Origin: CAYVQB01 sp964453985
GTDB lineage: Bacteria; Babelota; Babeliae; Babelales; UASB340
DNA: 16,309 nucleotides
Reading direction: 5' to 3'
NCBI GenBank assembly: GCA_964453985.1
Contig: CAYVQB010000021.1
Coordinates: 1-16,309, forward strand
Part shown: positions 1 to 6,462 of the stretch, in pieces
Position numbering within the stretch: position 1 is the stretch's first letter
Layout: each line of letters begins with the position of its first letter
The notes under the pieces: generated by a model
What the model saw: only the letters and a program-made list of their open reading frames with translations
Told to the model about the DNA's origin: nothing
Databases searched by the model: none
Made by a program: the position numbers and the translations under genes

Positions 1-1964
1 GAACGAATATAACTCATAGCCGCTTGAGCAGATTCTTGCATAACCTCGCCAAGCTGACCAGTCAAAGTTAAAGCCCCCTTGCCCTTGAGTACAGCAATTT
101 CTATTTCTAATAAATCGCCACCAACCTCTGTCCAGGCAAGACCTCGAACCATGCCAATCTCCTGACCAACCTTTTTTTCTGGCTTCTTGTATCTGGGTGC
201 GCCCAACCATAATTCAAGTTTAGCTGGGGGAATAGAAACTTTTTTCATTTTCTTATTACTCAGCAACTCTTTTATCGATTTACGCAATAGAGTAGCCAAT
301 GTTCTTTCTAGCTGACGAACACCAGCCTCTTTTACATACTCATCAATAAGCTGTGTGATGATTTCTTCAGTTAAATCAACCTGTTCAGAAGTCAAAGCAT
401 ATTCTTTTAAAAGCTTTGGAACTAAGAATTTTTTAGCAATTTCTAATTTTTCTTGTTGTGTATAACCAGATAAATGAATAACTTCCATTCTATCTTGCAA
501 AGCATAAGGAATATTATCAACAACGTTAGCTGTTGTTATAAACATTACCTTTGAAAGATCATATTCTACTTCTAAAAAGTAATCAGCAAAAGCTTTGTTT
601 TGTTCCGGATCTAAAACCTCTAATAAAGCCGACGCAGGATCTCCCCTGAAATCCATAGACATCTTGTCAACTTCATCGAGAACAATAACAGGATTCATCA
701 CTTTTGCTTTTTTCATAGCTTGAACAATTTTTCCAGGCATAGCGCCAATATAAGTCCTACGGTGCCCCCGGATCTCAGCCTCATCTCTCATACCCCCTAA
801 AGAGATACGCACAAGCTCTCGGCCTAATGATTCAGCTACAGACATAGCCAAAGAAGTCTTACCAACTCCCGGAGGGCCTGCAAGGCAAATAATTGGAGAT
901 TTCTTTAATTTAGGACCTGCAAATTTTTTGGCAGCTAAGAATTCAATGATTATGTCTTTAACTTTTTTCATCCCAGCATGAGAAGAATCAAGAATACTCT
1001 GGGCCTGCTCAAGACTAATATCATCCTTTGTAACCTTATGCCAAGGCATAGCCAAAAGCCAGTCAACATAGTTCCGGCTAACAGAAGCTTCAGGAGACGT
1101 AGGCTGCATTTGCTCTAATCTCTTAAGCTCAGCTTCAACTTTTTCTTGAGCCTCTTTTGAAAGTTTTAGTTTTTTAGCTTTTTTACGAAGCTCATTGATT
1201 TCTTGTTGATGATCTTCTCTACCCAGCTCGTGCTGAATAGCTCTCATCTGCTCATTTAAATAATAATCTTTTTGATTTTTTTCAATTTGGCGCTGCACTC
1301 TTTTACGAATGTTTTTTTCAGCTCTCAATACTTCCAGCTCACTCTCTAGCAAAGCACTTAATCTCAAAGCTCTCTTCTCTAAATCGATAAGCTCTAAGAT
1401 TTCCTGCCTGACTTCAAATTTTAACGGAATCTGAACGGCAATAGTATCCATCAAATAATCAAGATCTTGAATGCTTTTTAATACATTCAAAATATCTTCA
1501 GAAACTTTTTCGCTTAAATTAATATATTCTTTGAATAATTCAAATAAATTTCTCCAAAGAGCCTTATTTTCTGTAGTTTCAGGCAAAGCCACAGGAATTA
1601 AATCCTGTGTTTTAGCCATAAGAAACCCAAGACTTTGTTCTTCTTCAACAAAATGCTCTATTTTTGATCTACAATTACCCTCAATCAATATCTTCAAGGT
1701 ACCGTTTGGCAACTGAGCGGATTGTAAAATAACAGCCCTAGTACCCATCTTAAACAGGTCACCTTGTTTCGGATGCTCCGTCTCCATAGACTTTTGGGCC
1801 GTAACAAAGATTTCTTTTCCGTGCTGCAAGGCATATTCCACTGCTTTTATAGATATATCTCGCCCTACAACCACAGGAACGATGCTCTTAGGCAAAGCAA
1901 CCAAGTTCTTAAGAGGTAAAACCGGTAAAATTTTTGGGTCAACTTGTTTATATATTTGTTCCAT
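1..1964 (-). CDS. lon: ATP-dependent protease Lon (La), C-terminus off the window
   Basis: Lon is a cytoplasmic AAA+ serine protease that unfolds and degrades damaged and regulatory proteins. The minus-strand frame is open from an ATG at 1964-1962 to the left edge, about 654 codons. Visible in order are the LON substrate-binding N-domain (about residues 10-210), a charged helical region (about 210-330), and the AAA+ module with Walker A GPPGVGKT at residues 363-370, Walker B VIVLDEVDK, and the GMRDEAEIRGHRRTY block. The start of the protease domain follows (GLAWTEVGGDLLEIE). The family is usually about 780-820 residues, so the catalytic Ser-Lys dyad is expected beyond the edge and cannot be checked here. 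A weak AGAG stretch lies about 11 nt before the ATG. It is divergent from the NTT gene, with 298 nt between the starts. Identification is certain from motifs; activity is not testable from this part. Confidence 0.97.
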   Translation of the reverse strand, partial: MEQIYKQVDPKILPVLPLKNLVALPKSIVPVVVGRDISIKAVEYALQHGKEIFVTAQKSMETEHPKQGDLFKMGTRAVILQSAQLPNGTLKILIEGNCRSKIEHFVEEEQSLGFLMAKTQDLIPVALPETTENKALWRNLFELFKEYINLSEKVSEDILNVLKSIQDLDYLMDTIAVQIPLKFEVRQEILELIDLEKRALRLSALLESELEVLRAEKNIRKRVQRQIEKNQKDYYLNEQMRAIQHELGREDHQQEINELRKKAKKLKLSKEAQEKVEAELKRLEQMQPTSPEASVSRNYVDWLLAMPWHKVTKDDISLEQAQSILDSSHAGMKKVKDIIIEFLAAKKFAGPKLKKSPIICLAGPPGVGKTSLAMSVAESLGRELVRISLGGMRDEAEIRGHRRTYIGAMPGKIVQAMKKAKVMNPVIVLDEVDKMSMDFRGDPASALLEVLDPEQNKAFADYFLEVEYDLSKVMFITTANVVDNIPYALQDRMEVIHLSGYTQQEKLEIAKKFLVPKLLKEYALTSEQVDLTEEIITQLIDEYVKEAGVRQLERTLATLLRKSIKELLSNKKMKKVSIPPAKLELWLGAPRYKKPEKKVGQEIGMVRGLAWTEVGGDLLEIEIAVLKGKGALTLTGQLGEVMQESAQAAMSYIR

Positions 1965-2010
1965 AACGTTATTTTCTCTATTTAATTTTCAGTTAATCTT
2001 AGGTTAATCC

Positions 2011-2027
2011 TGAGTCAAATCGACTCA
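2011..2027. repeat. Perfect inverted repeat in the lon leader, operator-like
   Basis: TGAGTC and GACTCA flank a 5-nt spacer (AAATC), giving a 17-bp perfect interrupted palindrome 47 nt upstream of the lon start codon. It would lie in the 5' leader, just downstream of the possible lon promoter. It does not resemble CIRCE (TTAGCACTC-N9-GAGTGCTAA). A regulator binding site or a small RNA hairpin are both possible. Confidence 0.4.
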
Positions 2028-2053
2028 CATTACTTACTATCTATATATTAAAT

Positions 2054-2082
2054 ATAGTAGATTAAAAAGCCAATTCCCGCAA
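2054..2082 (-). promoter_or_regulatory. Possible lon promoter
   Basis: Read on the minus strand, TTGCGG (2082-2077) and TACTAT (2059-2054) are 17 nt apart and would drive lon with a leader of about 80 nt. Both boxes match the sigma-70 consensus only partly (3 and 4 of 6 positions). The region is very AT-rich, so chance matches are likely. Confidence 0.3.
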
Positions 2083-2115
2083 GAAATCTCATAATTTACT
2101 TTAATTTCTCCCGCA

Positions 2116-2127
2116 AAAAGCGCTTTT
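2116..2127. repeat. 12-bp palindrome upstream of the NTT promoter
   Basis: AAAAGCGCTTTT is a perfect palindrome ending 14 bp before the -35 box of the NTT promoter, a typical place for an activator or repressor site. Its A and T ends reflect the base composition of the region, so it could be chance. Confidence 0.3.
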
Positions 2128-2141
2128 AAATTGTTTTTTTA

Positions 2142-2169
2142 TTGACTTTTAACCCCTCGCGCCTATACT
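2142..2169 (+). promoter_or_regulatory. Sigma-70-type promoter for the first NTT gene
   Basis: TTGACT (2142-2147) and TATACT (2164-2169) are separated by 16 bp, each with 5 of 6 consensus positions. Transcription would start near 2176, giving a leader of about 85 nt before the ATG at 2263. Confidence 0.7.
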
Positions 2170-2262
2170 TCAAATAAGAGCTCCAACAAGAGCCTGATTC
2201 ACAAGAAGTTTACGTTTTAAAACTGTATTTATCAATCCAAAAAACAATAATGGGAATAATCA

Positions 2263-3644
2263 ATGATAAATAAACTGTCTGCGAAACTTAAAACTCTATG
2301 GGGCATAGAAAAGGAATTTCGACTAAAGGTCCTCTTTTTGTCGACAACCTTCCTCTTGCTTTCTGGATGCATAGCCATCTGGAGACCATTAAAAGTATCT
2401 ATCTTTGCAAAAATGGTCGGTTCTGAATTCGTACCGGCAGCAAAGCTTTATGGCCTATTCATTCTCATCCCATTAATAATTCTTTATTCTAAGCTAGTAG
2501 ACTGGCTAAGACGTTACCAATTAATTTATTGTTTTGCGATTTCTCATGGGATAGTTGGTATTCTTTTTTACTTCCTTCTCTCTCATCCTGTTTATGGTAT
2601 AGCAAATACCGCAACCAATCCGGCAAGACTTACGGGTTGGTTTTTTTATTTCTTCATGGAAAGTTTTAATGCATTTGTTTCTACAGCCTTCTGGTCTTTC
2701 GCCGATTCCATAAGTAAACCTAAAGACGCAAAAAATTACTACGGCTTCCTTGTCAGCGGCTCGAAGATTGGCAGCATGATAACAGCAGGTCTTTTATACA
2801 CAATTTATACACGAAATACAACAATAAAAGAGTACGTCCTTCTTTCGAATACTCTATTAATAGGTAGCCTTCTTTTATTTGGTGCCGCAATATCTGTCTA
2901 CTTTTTAATGAAAAAAGTACCCGGATACTACATGCACGGCTACGAAGCCGTTTACCAAATTGAAAAGCACAAAGACGAATCTAAGAAGAGGAGTTTTTGG
3001 AAATCCGTAAAGGGTTCGTTCGAAGGCCTTACAACTATCATTAGAAACCCATATGTTTTAGGAATTTTTTCACTAGTAATTTTTTATGAAATCATAATTG
3101 TCATATTTGATTATCGAGTATTAAGATCAGCTGACGCCTCTTACGCTACAGCCTCAGGGTTGGCCGCTTTTTACGGTTCTTATTACTTTATGATGAATAG
3201 TGTTGGCCTGGTTATCACAGTACTAGGAACAACGCCATTGCTAAGAATACTGGGCATACGGTTTTCATTATTTGCTTTTCCTATTTTAAGCATAATACTC
3301 CTTATAGTAACATGCATATATCCAACACCAGGTATGTTCGTTGTTGCCCTCGTAGGCTTAAGAGCTTTAAACTATGCATTAAATCATCCAACAAGAGAAA
3401 TTTTATATATCCCTACAACAAAGGATATAAAGTTTAAAGCCAAAGCTTGGACTGACGCGTTTGGCTCAAGAATAGCTAAAGGTTTTGGATCTGCATTTAA
3501 CATATCAATCAAGAAGGCCTCTCCTTTTTTTGCTATATTTTTCAGCCTATCCTTCAGTTTAAGCCTTTTATCTTGCTGGCTAATCATTGTTTACTTTTTA
3601 GGTAAAACCTTACAAAATGCTGTAGATAATAAACAAGCAATTGG
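2263..3644 (+). CDS. Nucleotide (ATP/ADP) translocase, NTT family, first copy, C-terminal tip lost in gap
   Basis: NTT/Tlc proteins are multi-pass inner-membrane carriers. Obligate intracellular bacteria use them to exchange ADP for host ATP or to import nucleotides. The 460 visible residues alternate hydrophobic helices with short basic loops, as expected for about 12 membrane segments. Family-like stretches include IWRPLKVSIF (about residues 39-48), a GYEAVYQIEK loop, and a C-terminal REILYIPTTK...FKAKAW..AFGSR block, matching the Tlc region that reads KEMAYIPLD..SKVKGKAA. A GGGA lies 7 nt before the ATG. Aligned with the second copy, which ends NNQVIGEDDL, this copy reaches NKQAIG at the gap, so only about four codons and the stop are missing. 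Codons look somewhat richer in C/G endings than in copy two. Substrate (ATP/ADP exchange or net nucleotide uptake) cannot be told from sequence. Confidence 0.88.
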
Positions 3645-3744
3645 NNNNNNNNNNNNNNNNNNNNNNNNNNNNNNNNNNNNNNNNNNNNNNNNNNNNNNNN
3701 NNNNNNNNNNNNNNNNNNNNNNNNNNNNNNNNNNNNNNNNNNNN
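3645..3744. other. Assembly gap, exactly 100 N
   Basis: A run of exactly 100 N, the usual placeholder for a gap of unknown length. Aligning the two NTT copies shows that the end of copy one (about 4 codons plus stop) and the first about 45 codons of copy two must lie here, at least about 150 nt before any intergenic DNA. The true gap is therefore longer than drawn. The frame that stays open across it is a coincidence of the placeholder length. Confidence 0.97.
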
Positions 3745-4989
3745 TCTGTATTTTTAGCCCTAATAGGTAAAGAATATGTGCCTATAGCTAAAATGATTTC
3801 TATCATTATACTTTTCCCTTGTATGCTTTTTTATGCAAAACTTGTAGACAGGCTGAAGCAGTCGCAAGTTGTACGCTTTTTCTTAATCCTTTATTCCATC
3901 GGAGGAGTTGTCTTTGCTCTTTTTTTATTGCATCCGACAATTGGATTAAATAATAGCCAGACATCAGTATATAGACTTATAGGTTGGCTTTTTTATTTTT
4001 ACCTAGATCTGTTTTCTGCTTTTGTTGTAAGCACTTTTTGGGCATTTGCCAATTCTATAAACAATCCAGAATACGCTAAACAAAATTACGGCAAAATAGT
4101 AGCATTCTCAAGAATAGGCGGAATATCAACACCATTAATAAGTTGGTTATTAATACAAAAAACAAGCTTACCTGGGTCAATTAGTATCCCCATATTAATA
4201 ATAGCAACTTCATTATTCTTATTACTAGCCAGTTTTTGTATATCGAGAATAATAAAAAAAATACCACACCAACTATTACACGGTTATGAAGCTGCTTATA
4301 AAGTAGACAAAAGACAATCCAAATCAAAAGTCAAAGTTGGCTTACTTCAAGGGTTAATGTTAATGATAACAAAGCCTTATGTACTCGCTATTTTTGGAAT
4401 TACATATTCTTACGAGGTTATCTCAGTAATATTGGACTATCAGATGCAAATCTTAATGTCGATAGCAAATAATAATGCAATATTGGGTATGAGCTCTTTT
4501 ATGTTTATATATACAGCATCATTTCAGGGTCTAGGATTAGTATTTGCCCTATTCGGAACCTCTAATTTTTTGAGATGGATAGGAGTTAAAAAATGTCTGT
4601 TAATAATGCCACTTATGACAATACTTTTAATGTTATCCCTTTTAGCCTATCCAAGTCTTTCTATGATATTTATCATAATGGTCCTACTCAGAGCTCTAAA
4701 CTATGGCTTTAATGCTCCTATAAAAGAAATATTATATATCCCAACAACCAAAAATATTAAATTTAAATCCAAAGCCTGGATAGAATCATTTGGACGATCA
4801 CTGTCTAAAACATCAGGATCTACTCTCAACCTTATAGCACAAGCTAAAAACACCTTAAATATTATTAGATTAGATTCTATCTACGCAATAGGGATATCTA
4901 TTGTATGGACAGCAATCTCCTGTTTTATAGGCAAAAAGTACAATGAAATCATTGAAAATAACCAAGTTATCGGGGAAGATGATTTATAG
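3745..4989 (+). CDS. Nucleotide (ATP/ADP) translocase, NTT family, second copy, N-terminus lost in gap
   Basis: A second NTT-family carrier follows the first in the same direction. It enters at SVFLALIGKEYVP, which aligns with residue 46 of copy one (SIFAKMVGSEFVP), so about 45 N-terminal residues including the start are missing. The remaining 414 residues follow copy one throughout: YAKLVDRL for YSKLVDWL, GWLFYFYLD for GWFFYFFME, HGYEAAYKVDK for HGYEAVYQIEK, and KEILYIPTTKNIKFKSKAW for REILYIPTTKDIKFKAKAW. It ends at TAG 4987-4989. The copies have diverged well beyond a recent duplication, which suggests different substrates; this is inference. The two halves could also come from separate loci wrongly joined at the gap. 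Confidence 0.88.
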   Translation, partial: SVFLALIGKEYVPIAKMISIIILFPCMLFYAKLVDRLKQSQVVRFFLILYSIGGVVFALFLLHPTIGLNNSQTSVYRLIGWLFYFYLDLFSAFVVSTFWAFANSINNPEYAKQNYGKIVAFSRIGGISTPLISWLLIQKTSLPGSISIPILIIATSLFLLLASFCISRIIKKIPHQLLHGYEAAYKVDKRQSKSKVKVGLLQGLMLMITKPYVLAIFGITYSYEVISVILDYQMQILMSIANNNAILGMSSFMFIYTASFQGLGLVFALFGTSNFLRWIGVKKCLLIMPLMTILLMLSLLAYPSLSMIFIIMVLLRALNYGFNAPIKEILYIPTTKNIKFKSKAWIESFGRSLSKTSGSTLNLIAQAKNTLNIIRLDSIYAIGISIVWTAISCFIGKKYNEIIENNQVIGEDDL

Positions 4990-4990
4990 C

Positions 4991-5018
4991 TTGAATTTTG
5001 CTTATTTTTTGGTATAGT
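4991..5018 (+). promoter_or_regulatory. Sigma-70-type promoter for rpsB
   Basis: TTGAAT (4991-4996) and TATAGT (5013-5018) are 16 bp apart, starting two bases after the NTT stop codon. Initiation near 5025 would give rpsB a leader of about 150 nt containing the structure at 5079-5147. Confidence 0.65.
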
Positions 5019-5078
5019 TTTAACATCTTTATGTAAGATATTACATATAAGATATTAGTTGTTTAATATGTTGAATCT

Positions 5079-5147
5079 CGCCTCTTTAAATACAACGGGT
5101 GGTTAATCTTTAAAGTTAAACAAAACTTTATGGATACCCAAGAGGTG
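5079..5147 (+). promoter_or_regulatory. Candidate structured leader of rpsB mRNA
   Basis: Three nested helices can form. The outer is CGCCTCTT (5079-5086) with AAGAGGTG (5140-5147), one G-U pair. The middle is GGGT (5097-5100) with ACCC (5136-5139), directly stacked on the outer helix on its 3' side. The inner is TAAAGTT (5111-5117) with AACTTTA (5124-5130) around a 6-nt loop. A competing pairing, GGTTA (5101-5105) with TAACC (5155-5159), is possible. The structure ends 29 nt before the rpsB ATG. Ribosomal-protein mRNAs are often controlled by their own product through such leaders, so S2 autoregulation is a fair inference. No match to a named RNA family is claimed. Confidence 0.5.
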
Positions 5148-5176
5148 ATTGTTATAACCCAAAAAGGTATTATCTC

Positions 5177-6118
5177 ATGATAGATTTAAAAGATCTGCTT
5201 AAAGCAGGTGTTCATTTTGGCCATAAAGCATCCCGCTGGTCTCCAAGCATGCGTCCATTCATTTGGGGCACAAAAAATAACATACATCTTATTGATATTG
5301 CAAAAACCGCTTTCTTATTAGAAAGAGCCGGAAAATACCTACAAGGTCTTGCCAGCGATGGTAAGTCTGTTTTGTGGATCGGCACAAAGAAAGCCGCTGT
5401 AGATATCATTAAAAACCACGCTACTGAACTAAATATGCCTTTTGTTATTAACAGATGGATCGGTGGAACATTAACAAACTTTGAACAAGTAAAAAAAGCT
5501 ATAACAAGATTTCTTCACCTAAAAGATGTGATCAAAAAAGGTGCTTCTAGATATAAGAAAAAAGAAATCAGCATGATTCAAAAAGAAATCGGTCGCTTAG
5601 AAAAAAATGTCGGTGGAATCACAAACTTGGAATTCCCTCCAGGAGCTGCAATTGTAGTTGATGCTAAAAAAGAGCATTCTGCTATAAGAGAAGCTGTCAG
5701 TGCTCACATTCCTATTATTGCAATGGTTGACACTAACACAGATCCAAGTGGAATAAACTTTCTTATTCCTGCAAATGATGATTCTCCTCGTTCTATTTCT
5801 TTTGTTTTAGGCTATCTAGCTCAATGCATAGAAGACGGAAAAGAAGAATTTATCGCCAAAAAGGCTGCAAGCGATGCCGCTTTACTTGAAGAAAAAAATG
5901 CCAGAAAACCTAAGCCTGCCATTAAAAAAGCTGTTCCAAGTAAAGAAAAGCTTAAAGAAGTAAAAGAACAACCATTGGAACAAGGTCAAGAAACAGACAG
6001 GTTAACAAAGCCTGAGCTTAAAAAAGAACTTGAAAATGTTAAAAGCCCTGTCGCCAAAGATAAAGTTGAAAAAATAGTTGAAAAAATAGTTGAAAAAAAA
6101 GCTGCTGCAAAGAAATAA
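5177..6118 (+). CDS. rpsB: Small-subunit ribosomal protein S2 with long basic C-terminal tail
   Basis: S2 joins the 30S subunit late, binding near 16S rRNA helices 26 and 35-40, and is needed for S1 to bind. The S2 fold covers residues 1 to about 230 and shows the family marks LLKAGVHFGHKASRW near the start, INRWIGGTLTN (about 91-101), and DTNTDPSGINFLIPANDDSPRSI near the C-terminal end, given here only as a short signature. Residues 235-313 are an added low-complexity tail of Lys, Glu, Ala and Pro, ending in VEK-I repeats from a 12-nt tandem repeat. Usual bacterial S2 is about 230-260 residues. AGG lies 9 nt before the ATG. Elsewhere rpsB is normally followed by tsf; here tRNA-Ser follows the stop by 8 nt. 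Confidence 0.97.
   Translation: MIDLKDLLKAGVHFGHKASRWSPSMRPFIWGTKNNIHLIDIAKTAFLLERAGKYLQGLASDGKSVLWIGTKKAAVDIIKNHATELNMPFVINRWIGGTLTNFEQVKKAITRFLHLKDVIKKGASRYKKKEISMIQKEIGRLEKNVGGITNLEFPPGAAIVVDAKKEHSAIREAVSAHIPIIAMVDTNTDPSGINFLIPANDDSPRSISFVLGYLAQCIEDGKEEFIAKKAASDAALLEEKNARKPKPAIKKAVPSKEKLKEVKEQPLEQGQETDRLTKPELKKELENVKSPVAKDKVEKIVEKIVEKKAAAKK
6065..6100 (+). repeat. 12-nt tandem repeat, three copies, in the 3' end of rpsB
   Basis: GTTGAAAAAATA occurs at 6065-6076 and 6077-6088, with a third copy GTTGAAAAAAAA at 6089-6100. The unit is a whole number of codons, so copy changes would lengthen the S2 tail by Val-Glu-Lys-Ile without breaking the frame. Confidence 0.9.
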
Positions 6119-6126
6119 TTTTTCCC

Positions 6127-6218
6127 GGAGAGGTGGCTGAGTGGTCGAAAGCGCACGACTGGAAATCGTGTATGTCCTGAAAGGGGCATCGAGGGTTCGA
6201 ATCCCTCTCTCTCCGCCA
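6127..6218 (+). tRNA. tRNA-Ser, anticodon GGA
   Basis: The gene folds as a class II tRNA. The acceptor GGAGAGG pairs with TCTCTCC. The anticodon stem CACGA/TCGTG (6154-6158 with 6166-6170) holds anticodon GGA at 6161-6163, reading UCC and UCU. A long variable arm typical of Ser tRNAs follows, then the T arm GAGGG-TTCGAAT-CCCTC, discriminator G and an encoded CCA (6216-6218). It starts 8 nt after the rpsB stop with no visible terminator or promoter between, so it is probably cut from the rpsB transcript. Confidence 0.97.
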
Positions 6219-6244
6219 GACTTCGCCCTATGTGGCTAAAAATT

Positions 6245-6330
6245 GGGAGTTGGTAAGTTGGTTTTTCGCTTAACCTGTCAGATCCGGAAGGAAGCAGCAG
6301 GAGTGATGGCCTCTGTACCTCTCCCTTTTT
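6245..6330 (+). ncRNA. ffs: Signal recognition particle RNA, small (4.5S-like) type
   Basis: The RNA is the scaffold of the bacterial SRP and binds Ffh and FtsY to target membrane proteins. The apical domain is clear: CCTG (6274-6277) pairs with CAGG (6298-6301), and TCC/GGA is closed by the GGAA tetraloop (6286-6289), followed by the diagnostic AAGCAG. The base of the hairpin is GGGAG (6245-6249) with CTCCC (6321-6325), extended by GGTA/TACC. Five or more T follow, so the RNA may supply its own terminator. The core is only about 81 nt. The usual CAGG before UCC reads CAGA here. Exact ends are inferred from pairing. It lies 26 nt after tRNA-Ser and upstream of dnaX, a neighbourhood seen in other bacteria. 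Confidence 0.93.
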
Positions 6331-6383
6331 CTATTTATATATATATATACTTCTTTTATCTTTCATATATCTAGAGTCCACAC

Positions 6384-6412
6384 TTGAGCTTTCGTTCTTT
6401 TTTAAATATAAT
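6384..6412 (+). promoter_or_regulatory. Promoter of the dnaX-der-lptB-hpf operon
   Basis: TTGAGC (6384-6389) and a perfect TATAAT (6407-6412) are 17 bp apart. Initiation near 6419 leaves about 44 nt of leader. The same intergenic stretch (6331-6462) holds a (TA)7 run at 6336-6349. Only a weak purine stretch (AAGA) precedes the dnaX ATG. Confidence 0.75.
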
Positions 6413-6462
6413 TTATACTTAAATAAGTAATAATACTTTTTACATAAAGCTCTTAAGAATAT

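Noticed and set aside
1..1964. lon as a broken pseudogene
   Set aside because: The frame is open with intact Walker motifs up to the window edge; it is simply cut by the window.
2263..4989. A single fused, double-length nucleotide translocase
   Set aside because: The open frame runs through 100 N. Both halves are separate family members, with the end of the first and the start of the second falling in the gap.
6336..6349. (TA)7 run as a regulatory repeat
   Set aside because: It lies upstream of the -35 box in AT-rich intergenic DNA and shows no spacing relation to the promoter; chance is sufficient.
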